From: JBBECE01 sp964574935
GTDB lineage: Bacteria > Pseudomonadota > Alphaproteobacteria > Rhizobiales > Devosiaceae
Direction of reading: 5' to 3'
Length of the DNA stretch: 64,000 bases
NCBI GenBank assembly: GCA_964574935.1
Contig: CAZNOZ010000009.1
Location: 1 to 64,000, forward strand
Positions 24,804 to 31,387 of this stretch are shown here, piece after piece. The position numbers and the translations under genes are program-made. The stretch's first letter is position 1, and every line of letters starts with the position of its first letter. The notes under the pieces are model-generated. The model had not been told where the DNA came from and made no database searches. It was given only the letters and a program-made list of their open reading frames with translations.

Positions 24804-25198
24804 CGTTTCCTCCCAACGGGCGCTTTGAACGCACCCCAGCAAGCCAGATGGTAAATGCGCAAGGTCCATTGTCAACAAAATGTTCGGTACATATCGGAAG
24901 CACCGGTATGAACGCCGCGCACGTCGCTCGGTGGAGCGATCGCGCGCCGCCCGGGCGCCATCGCGACACCCGGCGGGCCGGCGGCGGGCGCCCCCGAAAG
25001 CCGGATTTGCGTCGAATCCCGCCGCGCCCGATCTGCCCGCGGCGTGCGGACGCATTCCGGGCGCGCAGTGCCCCCGGCGGCCGTCGCGTTTTGGCTCTCG
25101 GGGGGCGTGGTGGCGGTCGTCTTCCTGTCGGAGTGACCCCCAAATCCCGCCCGCGAAGCGACCGAAGCAATAGCCTGTCCGGCCGCCCTGGGCGCCGG
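24804..25198. other. 395-base gap between GH51 gene and solute-binding protein gene
   Basis: Holds the solute-binding protein promoter near 24850-24875. The rest (24900-25198) is very GC-rich. Its open frames have Arg/Pro/Gly-rich products with no ribosome sites, so I see no gene. A transcript from the GH51 gene would read through into the transporter genes unless it ends here; I found no clear terminator. Confidence 0.5.
24848..24875 (-). promoter_or_regulatory. Probable promoter of the solute-binding protein operon
   Basis: On the minus strand TTGACA (24875-24870), a 16-base spacer and TACCAT (24853-24848) match consensus at 6 of 6 and 4 of 6 positions. The expected transcript start is near 24841, giving a leader of about 38 bases before the ATG at 24803. 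An imperfect palindrome (CATT...AATG, arms 5 of 8) covers the -35 box and might be a control site. Confidence 0.6.
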
Positions 25199-26710
25199 CT
25201 ATCCGGTGCCTATGCGCACCACGTGATACGAGTAGGGCGGTAGTTTCAGGTGGAGTTTGCCGTCTTCGACCTTGCCGCCGTCCGCCTTCACGGGCACCAC
25301 ATTGTCGGGCTTTCCGGCGGTGTTGGTGGCTTCGAGATCGTCGTGCCGGATCATCTGGTGGTCGGCGAGCTTTGGCGCGCCGAACCCGGTGAGGGACACC
25401 TGCACATCGAGATCTTCTTCGCCGCTACGATTGACCGCGAACAAGCTCACCATGCCATCGCCATTATCGACCGCGGCGATATCGAGATAGGGGATCTCGT
25501 CGCCCACCTCGGCATTGTAGGTCGGCGCCTGTACGGCGAGATTGAGCGCCTTGCCGCGACCGTATCGGGAGGCGAACAGCAGCGGGTAGTAGGTGGTTTG
25601 GCGCCAGGCAGGCCCGCCCTTCTCGGTCATGATCGGCGCGATGACATTCACCAGCTGAGCGATGCAGGCGATCTTCACCACATCGGCGCGGCGGATGAAG
25701 GAATTCAGCACGCACCCGACCTGCAGCACGTCCTCGAAATTGTAGATGTCCTCGAGCAGCCCCGGCGCGTGCGGCCAGCCGTCGGCGCCCCCGAGGATGG
25801 CCCTGTCCTGCTCCCTTGAGTGATACCAGACGTTCCATTCGTCGAAGGAGATGTAAACGTTGCGCTGCGAGCGCTTCTTGGCTTTGACGTAATCGATGAT
25901 GCCGGCCACCGTTTCGATGTATTCCTCGAGCCGCCGGTTGAGCGCCAGGAAGTTCCCGGTGTGCTTGTCGTGGTTGGCGAAATACATGTGCAGCGACACG
26001 TAGTCGATCGCGTCATAGGTGTGATCGAGCACCGTGGCCTCCCACTGCGGATAGGTTGGCATCCGCGAGTGTGACGAACCGCACACAACCAATTCCACCG
26101 ACTCATCGAACGCGCGCATGGTTTTGGCGGTCTCAAGCGCCAGCCGACCGTACTCGTCGGCGGTCTTGTGCCCGACCTGCCAGGGGCCGTCCATTTCATT
26201 GCCCAGACACCACAGCTTCACGTCCCACGGCTCGGCGCGTCCGTTCTTGCGCCTGAGATCGCTCCAGGCGCTGCCGCCCGGGTGATTGCAGTATTCGAGG
26301 AGATTGCGCGCCGCATCGAGCCCGCGCGAGCCGAGGTTGACCGCCATCATCATCTCGGTACCCACCGCCTCGCACCAGTCGGCGAACTCGTGCACGCCGA
26401 CCTCGTTGCTCTCCGAGGTATGCCACGCCAGATCGAGCCGGGTGGGGCGGTCCTGCCTGGGTCCGATCCCGTCCTCCCAGTTGTAGGCGGATACGAAATT
26501 GCCGCCGGGATAGCGGCACAAAGGGGTGTTGAGCTCGCGGACCAGCTCGATCACGTCACCGCGCATGCCGTTCTTGTCGGCGCTGGGATGATCGGGCTCA
26601 TAAATGCCCGAGTAGATCGCTCGGCCCAGATGCTCGAGAAACGACCCGTACAGCCGGTTGTCGATCTCGGCGATTGCGAAATCCTTGTGCGCCGTGACGG
26701 TCGCTTTCAT
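25199..26710 (-). CDS. Alpha-L-arabinofuranosidase, GH51
   Basis: A 503-residue GH51 enzyme that removes terminal alpha-L-arabinofuranose from arabinans, arabinoxylans and their oligosaccharides. It has the (beta/alpha)8 barrel with the acid/base in WCLGNEMDGPW (Glu172) and the nucleophile in SFDEWNVWY (Glu291). The C-terminal beta domain ends in LKLPPYSYHVVRIG. There is no signal peptide, so it acts in the cytoplasm on imported oligosaccharides, in line with the transporter genes downstream. The start ATG at 26710 opens directly on the first strand (MKATVTAHKDF). A promoter with good hexamers lies just upstream. Confidence 0.96.
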   Translation of the reverse strand: MKATVTAHKDFAIAEIDNRLYGSFLEHLGRAIYSGIYEPDHPSADKNGMRGDVIELVRELNTPLCRYPGGNFVSAYNWEDGIGPRQDRPTRLDLAWHTSESNEVGVHEFADWCEAVGTEMMMAVNLGSRGLDAARNLLEYCNHPGGSAWSDLRRKNGRAEPWDVKLWCLGNEMDGPWQVGHKTADEYGRLALETAKTMRAFDESVELVVCGSSHSRMPTYPQWEATVLDHTYDAIDYVSLHMYFANHDKHTGNFLALNRRLEEYIETVAGIIDYVKAKKRSQRNVYISFDEWNVWYHSREQDRAILGGADGWPHAPGLLEDIYNFEDVLQVGCVLNSFIRRADVVKIACIAQLVNVIAPIMTEKGGPAWRQTTYYPLLFASRYGRGKALNLAVQAPTYNAEVGDEIPYLDIAAVDNGDGMVSLFAVNRSGEEDLDVQVSLTGFGAPKLADHQMIRHDDLEATNTAGKPDNVVPVKADGGKVEDGKLHLKLPPYSYHVVRIGTG

Positions 26711-26746
26711 TGTCCCCCCGTATCTATCAGCTATTTGGATTTATAC

Positions 26747-26780
26747 CGACAATTGTGTTGTCGCGTCTTGCCCCTGTCAA
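26747..26780 (-). promoter_or_regulatory. Promoter of GH51 gene with overlapping inverted repeat
   Basis: On the minus strand TTGACA (26780-26775), a 17-base spacer and CACAAT (26757-26752) make a good sigma-70 promoter, start near 26745. The perfect inverted repeat CGACAA-N5-TTGTCG at 26747-26763 lies on the -10 region and the start site, where a repressor would act. The ArsR-type protein encoded at 28185-29114 is the obvious candidate, by proximity only. Confidence 0.6.
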
Positions 26781-26925
26781 TCGCACTCTCCGGCCGCCGG
26801 CGCAATCGCCTGCCCGTTCCATGCACCGTTAGCACCATGTCAATGCAATGTGTCGATGCTGGCGTGGCGGGCGGCAATGGCGGCGTTGGCCGGAAGCGCA
26901 TGGGCACCCACGGATTAGCATTGCG

Positions 26926-28179
26926 GTGAACGACACGCGGCTCACGGGGCTGGATCTTGTCAGGGCGATCGCGTGCCTGCTGGTGCTGTTCCACCACTTG
27001 TTCCAGCGTCTGAATTCCGCCTCGATCAGCGACAGCGCATGGGCCGATGTCCAGGTGTTCTTCACGGGCACCGGTGCGTTCGGGGTCGGCATCTTCTTCA
27101 TGTTGTCGGGATTTCTGCTGGCGAGGCCCTACTGGCGCGCCTACGATTCCGAGGCGCCGATGCCGCGATTGTCGGACTATGCGATGCGGCGGGCCGCGCG
27201 CATCGTGCCGGGTTTCTACGTCGCCCTGACCGTCAGCCTCGCACTCGCGGCCACCGTCTTTGCGGTTCCCCTCGATCTGGGACTCGCCCTGCGCTATGTG
27301 ACCGGTCTCGCCTTCGTCGGCGAGTTCCACTGGTTCACCTTCTATCCCACCGAGATCAACGGCCCCCTGTGGTCGATCGGGATGGAGGTCGCCTCATACG
27401 CGTTGCTGCCGATGGGCTTCTGGGCGGTGTTTCGGATGCGCAATCGGTTGCCGGGTTGGCGTGGCCGGTTGGCCTGGGCGGGCGTGGTGGCGGCGGCGGC
27501 CGCGGTCCATCTGGCGATCATCACGGTGATACCGGTCGCCGACGTAGGCCGCGGCTGGGAGTTCGGCCTCATCGGCGGCGCCAAATACCTCATGCCGTTC
27601 TTCAATCCGGCCGGCTTCTTCGTCTTTTTCGCTCTCGGCTCGCTGGCAGCTGGCTTTTCAATGCTCTGGCGGGGCCGCTCGGCACTCGCCGATCTGTTGG
27701 CGCTGTCCGGGCTCGCCTACGCCATGCTGGTGATGGCTCGATATGCCCCGGCCGGGATACCCGAGGCCCCGGGCCTGTTCGAGCTGCCCTATGCCTTTCC
27801 GCTGTTTCACTTCGGGATTGCCATGGCGCTGATATCTCTGCCGCACACCCGCCTGCTCGGTCCGCTTGTCGACACCGCTCCCATCGCCTTCATCGCCAAA
27901 GTGTCGTTCGGCATCTACGTTTGGCACTATGTGGTCCTGGAGCTGGTCCGCAGCTGGGTGGCTGCCGACTTCGTGCAAGCCGGTATTTCGGATGTCGGCC
28001 GGTGGTTCGCGATTTCCGCTTTGGCGTGCGTGTTCGTGGTGATCCTCGCCACCACGTCCTGGTACGTGATCGAAAAGCCGGTTCTCGACCGGGTGCGCCG
28101 CCTGCAAATAGCCCGGGCCGCTCTCCTCGCCGAGGGGCCGCGCGTTCCTTTCGCCGGCCTTCGCGGGCCGGTTCGCTAG
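26926..28179 (+). CDS. Acyltransferase 3 family membrane protein (OafA/YrhL-like)
   Basis: A 417-residue multi-helix membrane acyltransferase of the type that adds acetyl or other acyl groups to O-antigen, exopolysaccharide, peptidoglycan or small glycosides. The N-terminus reads LTGLDLVRAIACLLVLFHHLF, with the family RxxA and the conserved histidine in helix 1. It then has GVGIFFMLSGFLLARPYWR, another hallmark, and a C-terminal ISFGIYVWHY-like KVSFGIYVWHY. About ten helices are visible and there is no SGNH domain. I start at the GTG at 26926; an upstream in-frame ATG gives a Trp/Arg-rich leader that looks spurious. It diverges from GH51 and converges with the regulator, so a role in arabinoside use is not implied. 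Confidence 0.88.
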   Translation: MNDTRLTGLDLVRAIACLLVLFHHLFQRLNSASISDSAWADVQVFFTGTGAFGVGIFFMLSGFLLARPYWRAYDSEAPMPRLSDYAMRRAARIVPGFYVALTVSLALAATVFAVPLDLGLALRYVTGLAFVGEFHWFTFYPTEINGPLWSIGMEVASYALLPMGFWAVFRMRNRLPGWRGRLAWAGVVAAAAAVHLAIITVIPVADVGRGWEFGLIGGAKYLMPFFNPAGFFVFFALGSLAAGFSMLWRGRSALADLLALSGLAYAMLVMARYAPAGIPEAPGLFELPYAFPLFHFGIAMALISLPHTRLLGPLVDTAPIAFIAKVSFGIYVWHYVVLELVRSWVAADFVQAGISDVGRWFAISALACVFVVILATTSWYVIEKPVLDRVRRLQIARAALLAEGPRVPFAGLRGPVR

Positions 28180-28184
28180 CCGCC

Positions 28185-29114
28185 CTAGCTGGTCGGGTGC
28201 AGACGCATCACGATGTCCTGGTCGTAGTTGCCGAAGCCGCGACCGAATATGTTGATGCCGCCGGGATGTTTGGCGTCCTCACGGATTCCGATCCGCAATC
28301 GGATCGAATGATGCTCGCCGATATCCAGGTCCTGAAGCGAAATCGACGAGATCCTGGTGCCGTCAACGAAAGTGCCGCCGCCGTTGATGCGGAAGTTCTT
28401 GAGCTTGCCGTATTGCGAGCCCGCGAGCTTCCACCAGTCGGGTGTGTAGACCCCGCGCTTGTCGCCAAAATCCCCAGGTGAAGTCCAGGTGCCGATCTCG
28501 GTGCCGTTTACCCACAGGCTGATGTCCGACGGCCAGTCGGCACTGGTGCCGGGCACCTCTGAACTGAGCTCCATGGTGAATTCGAGCGCGTCGATGCGCG
28601 CATTCGACAGCTTGGCGTTGTTCGGAAACTGGTACTCGACATAGCCGCGCGTGAACCAGATCAGACCCGCTTTCATCCGGTCGGGATCGAGAAAGTAGTT
28701 CGGCACGTCCAGCAGGCCGATGATCCCGTCGACCGAACACAAGCCGCACGGCGCCGACACCTCGCAGCTGGTGTACAGCCCCAGCGGCATCGCCACTTTG
28801 ATATCGTCGCGCTTGGAGGCGATGATCTCGTCCTTGAGCACCACGACGATCTCGTCGGCGGTCGCGTGACACAGCTTCTGATTGCCCTTGCGCGCCTTCC
28901 GGGTCTCGCAGCGCACCAGCCCGCCCTGTTCGAGAATCTGGATGTTCGACGACACGCTCGATTGCGGCAACCCGAGCGCCTGGGCGACGTCATTGACGTT
29001 GAGCGGGCCCTGGGCCTGCAAAAGCCTGAGGATCCTCACCCGAGCCGGTGACGCCAGGCCGCGCAACGTCGCCATTCCCTCGTCGGGATCAACCACCAGG
29101 AAATTTCGGCTCAT
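28185..29114 (-). CDS. ArsR-type HTH regulator with large C-terminal domain
   Basis: A 309-residue DNA-binding protein. The N-terminal 90 or so residues are a winged helix of the ArsR class: LRGLASPARVRILRLLQAQG, then DVAQALGLPQSSVSSNIQILEQGGLV and a basic wing RKARKGNQK. The remaining 200 residues are a beta-rich domain of unknown function with a cysteine group CEVSAPCGLC (about residues 118-127) and a block INIFGRGFGNYDQDI near the end. That domain is not found in the metal-sensing ArsR proteins, which are about 100 residues; the cysteines might bind a metal or simply pack. Its position beside the GH51 gene and transporter suggests that it controls arabinoside genes, binding a sugar through the C-terminal part. 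This is inferred from location. Confidence 0.85.
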   Translation of the reverse strand: MSRNFLVVDPDEGMATLRGLASPARVRILRLLQAQGPLNVNDVAQALGLPQSSVSSNIQILEQGGLVRCETRKARKGNQKLCHATADEIVVVLKDEIIASKRDDIKVAMPLGLYTSCEVSAPCGLCSVDGIIGLLDVPNYFLDPDRMKAGLIWFTRGYVEYQFPNNAKLSNARIDALEFTMELSSEVPGTSADWPSDISLWVNGTEIGTWTSPGDFGDKRGVYTPDWWKLAGSQYGKLKNFRINGGGTFVDGTRISSISLQDLDIGEHHSIRLRIGIREDAKHPGGINIFGRGFGNYDQDIVMRLHPTS

Positions 29115-29514
29115 GGAAATACGGTCAAATAGCAGGGAGGCGGAACGCCCTAAAATCCATCCATATCAGATAACGTGATTGAATCCACGGCTCATTTGCA
29201 TGGCGCTGTGTCGCACCGGCGGGGCGCCCGCCAACCCGCCCCGCCTGCGTTCGCCGGAGTGCGCCAAGCCAAGCCACCGAGCGACCGCCTTCGGCTGTCT
29301 GCGCCGGTATGGATGGCGGTCGCGCCCTGCCGGCGGTGCTGCCCGCGACGGTCCTTGCCGCCAGGATCCGGACGCCATCGAGGCGCCTTCGTTCACCTGC
29401 ATCTTGCATGCGGGCGCGCGTTCGGTGGTAACATTGGCGGCGTGGAGGCGAATTTGCCCGGGGGACACCGGGCTGTGATGCCGAACACAAGTGCCTTGAT
29501 TGCGGAGCACCGTC
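29115..29514. other. 400-base gap between divergent regulator genes
   Basis: Contains the start regions of the ArsR-type gene (minus) and the FNR-type gene (plus). An AT-richer segment around 29110-29180 is probably the ArsR-type promoter, but I could not place hexamers. The rest is GC-rich; its open frames on the minus strand (29125-29490 and 29166-29516) are Arg/Pro/Ala-rich without family resemblance. I see no FNR box here, so autoregulation of the FNR-type gene is not supported. Confidence 0.5.
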
Positions 29515-30297
29515 ATGCCGGTCGTCGATACCCGTCAGAGCGCTGGCGAAAAGCTAAATGCGCGCCCGGACGATCAGCGCAAGGACATTCACAATTCCGA
29601 CGTGCCGCTGCTTTGCAGAAGCTGCGAGGCGCGTCACCGCGGCATTTGCGGCGTATTCAATGCCGAGGAACTGACCGAATTCGCCCGCCACACGCGCAGA
29701 GTGAATCACGCCTCAGGCGAGGAACTGATCGGGGAAGCCGCGGGCATCGATTCCTATGCGACCATCCTTCGTGGCGTCGTCAAGCTGACCAAGACGCTCA
29801 AAGACGGCCGTCAGCAAGTTGTTGGGCTGCAGCTCGCCCCCGATCTTCTCGGGCGGGTATTTGGTGAGGAAAGCCGGTTGACGGCCGAGACCGTGACGGA
29901 CGTCGAGCTGTGCAAGATCCCCCGCAAAACCTTCGAATCCATGCTCGCGGCCGATTCCGACCTTGAGCATCGGGTTTTGCTTCAGACCCTGAGGGAACTC
30001 GACGAGGCCCGCGACTGGATGGTCACCGTCGGCCGCAAGACGGCGCCGGAAAAGGTCGCCAGCTTCATCTGTTTCATCGCCACTCATTTCCACCCCACGG
30101 CGGCCCTCGCCCCGGGCAAGTCAGTGAGCTTCGATCTGCCGCTCACCCGCGCCGATATCGCCGATTTCCTGGGGCTGACGATCGAAACCGTATCCCGGCA
30201 GTTCACCAGGTTGCGCACCGACGGTGTCATCTCCATCGCCGGCAATCGCCATATCGAAGTGGCCGATCTCGAACGCCTTCGCGCCCGCTGCGGCTAG
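29515..30297 (+). CDS. fnrL: Crp/Fnr-family oxygen-sensing regulator (FnrN/FnrL type)
   Basis: A 260-residue transcription factor. It has three N-terminal cysteines spaced as in rhizobial FnrN, in LCRSCEARHRGICG (Cys34, Cys37, Cys45), and the fourth ligand in ELCKI (Cys133), so it should hold an oxygen-labile 4Fe-4S cluster. This sets it apart from FixK, which lacks them. The middle is a cyclic-nucleotide-type beta barrel and dimer helix; the C-terminal helix-turn-helix reads RADIADFLGLTIETVSRQF with the E--SR recognition residues for TTGAT half sites. The ATG at 29515 has GGAG 8 bases upstream. It should activate genes when oxygen is low; candidate sites in this window are at 11178, 30851 and 31272. 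The symbol is by family resemblance. Confidence 0.92.
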   Translation: MPVVDTRQSAGEKLNARPDDQRKDIHNSDVPLLCRSCEARHRGICGVFNAEELTEFARHTRRVNHASGEELIGEAAGIDSYATILRGVVKLTKTLKDGRQQVVGLQLAPDLLGRVFGEESRLTAETVTDVELCKIPRKTFESMLAADSDLEHRVLLQTLRELDEARDWMVTVGRKTAPEKVASFICFIATHFHPTAALAPGKSVSFDLPLTRADIADFLGLTIETVSRQFTRLRTDGVISIAGNRHIEVADLERLRARCG

Positions 30298-30308
30298 CCG
30301 GCCGGCGA

Positions 30309-30770
30309 TCATTGCCGGCGCGGGGCGCCCTCCTGAGTGAGCGGCTTGAGCACCTCGCGCTCGAACGCGATGTGGCGGCGCTTGGACGTGAAGAACCCTC
30401 TCAGCATGTATCCAAGCGCCTCAAGGGAGAGTTTGCCGTCGCCCGATCCGAAGTCCAGCAGCGCCTCCTGCAACTCCTCGGCGAAGCATTCGTCCTCATA
30501 GTGATCGAGTTTCAGGTGTTCGATGGTGGTGGCGAAATCCGATCCGGCGACCACCTGATCGGCAAGCGCCGGAAACAGGACCTCTTCCTCCATCCGATGC
30601 AAGCGCGCCAGGGCCGGTCCCAGACTGCGCGCGAAATGCATGGAAGCCTGCCGTGTCGCGGGATCGGGCAATGCATCCGCGATGTGCTCGAGTTCATCAC
30701 ACAAAGCGAGCAGCTCCCTGCGGGACTGCTCCATCAGCTCGATGATCGCGACCTCCGCTTGCTCTGCCAC
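30309..30770 (-). CDS. Hemerythrin-like (HHE) domain protein
   Basis: A four-helix di-iron protein of the hemerythrin/HHE class, which binds O2 or NO or senses iron and oxygen. Metal-ligand motifs are LHRMEEEVLFP, LDHYEDECF and RRHIAFEREVL. I prefer the GTG at 30770 (153 residues) because it follows AGGAGG (30780-30775) by 4 bases and lies about 46 bases after the transcript start expected from the FNR box. Longer in-frame starts exist at ATG 30809 and GTG 30845, but the latter begins only 6 bases from the box. It converges with the FNR-type gene 12 bases away. Hemerythrin-like genes under FNR/FixK control are known in alphaproteobacteria, which fits. Confidence 0.85.
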   Translation of the reverse strand: MAEQAEVAIIELMEQSRRELLALCDELEHIADALPDPATRQASMHFARSLGPALARLHRMEEEVLFPALADQVVAGSDFATTIEHLKLDHYEDECFAEELQEALLDFGSGDGKLSLEALGYMLRGFFTSKRRHIAFEREVLKPLTQEGAPRRQ

Positions 30771-30850
30771 CTTGCCTCCTGCCTTGTCCGGCGCAGGCTT
30801 CGAACCCATCGCCCCACGCACACATGCATCACATCGATGGCTCACCGGCC

Positions 30851-30864
30851 TTGACGCAAGTCAA
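30851..30864 (-). promoter_or_regulatory. FNR/FixK-type anaerobox upstream of hemerythrin gene
   Basis: TTGAC-GCAA-GTCAA is a perfect dyad (TTGAC-N4-GTCAA), fitting the FNR/FixK consensus TTGAY-N4-RTCAA. If the promoter is class II, transcription toward the hemerythrin gene starts near 30816. The -10 region is not clear. No -10-like sequence is found at the right distance on the plus strand. Confidence 0.7.
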
Positions 30865-30927
30865 TGTGGCGATCCGGCCGGGCCTCGCCCTGGGTGCGCC
30901 GATACCGGACCCGCGCGCCGACATTGC

Positions 30928-30952
30928 AAAAACTCACTCACGGCGGTGAGTT
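30928..30952 (-). terminator. Possible rho-independent terminator for the small gene at 30938-31288
   Basis: On the minus strand AACTCAC, an 8-base loop and GTGAGTT form a 7-bp stem running into TTTTT. The hairpin holds the TGA stop of the small gene in its loop, which is unusual because a terminating ribosome would mask it. The stem is modest, so treat as tentative. Confidence 0.4.
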
Positions 30953-31288
30953 CGATGGGGACAAGGGGTCCGCCCCGACGGCGCGGGTCTCTGCGCTCGT
31001 CTCGGCCTCGCTTGGCTTCTGCGGGTCGAGAAACCGGGGAACGACCGCCACAGCTGCGACCATCGCCGCGGTCACCGCGATCAGCGCGAATGCCCGGCTT
31101 CGGATGCGATTGACGTCTGGAGGCTGCCCGATCAGCGCCAGCTCCTTTGCGTTCGCACAAAGACCGCGCCCGTCGTTCGACCGGTCCAATCGATCGGATC
31201 GCCCAATGGCCGGCTCGGAATACGTGCTCGCGAAAAGCCCGACACCTATAGGCTTTCGGCCTGTCCCTTCCTTGACCAGGGTCAACAT
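30938..31288 (-). CDS. Small single-pass membrane protein, putative, start uncertain
   Basis: I do not recognise it. The frame is open from an ATG at 31288, but an FNR box covers codons 2-6 and a -10 hexamer lies inside codons 13-15. The transcript should begin near 31238 and translation further in. The best-placed ribosome site is AAAGGAG, 6 bases before an in-frame CTG at 31135; a TTG at 31189 is the alternative with a poor site. From CTG the product is about 65 residues: a short N-terminus, one helix (AFALIAVTAAMVAAVAVV) and a charged Pro/Ser/Glu tail, probably facing the periplasm. A hairpin with a T run covers the stop. It might instead be a small RNA; the coding call is tentative. Confidence 0.42.
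   Translation of the reverse strand: MLTLVKEGTGRKPIGVGLFASTYSEPAIGRSDRLDRSNDGRGLCANAKELALIGQPPDVNRIRSRAFALIAVTAAMVAAVAVVPRFLDPQKPSEAETSAETRAVGADPLSPSNSPP
31245..31285 (-). promoter_or_regulatory. FNR-type promoter (anaerobox plus -10) on the minus strand
   Basis: TTGAC-CAGG-GTCAA (31285-31272) is a perfect FNR/FixK dyad. TATAGG (31250-31245) lies 28.5 bases from its centre, within a base of the spacing of a class II FNR-activated promoter. The transcript would start near 31238 and run leftward through the small frame ending at 30938. No matching -10 is seen toward the plus-strand gene at 31388. Confidence 0.7.
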
Positions 31289-31387
31289 CGCCGGGCCGTG
31301 AACGCTCCGCCGGGCGCGCCCCGCTCGCTTCCAATTTCAGCGCTTCGCTGTCACAATGCCACCGGATCGTCCCACCGGAGGGAGGGG

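Noticed and set aside
22371..24854. 827-residue open frame on the plus strand opposite the binding protein and permease genes
   Set aside because: Arg/Val/His-rich composition, no ribosome site, and full overlap with recognisable transporter genes.
30864..31301. 145-residue frame on the plus strand opposite the small FNR-controlled gene
   Set aside because: Arg/Ser/Ala-rich, no ribosome site, and the promoter and terminator signals point the other way.
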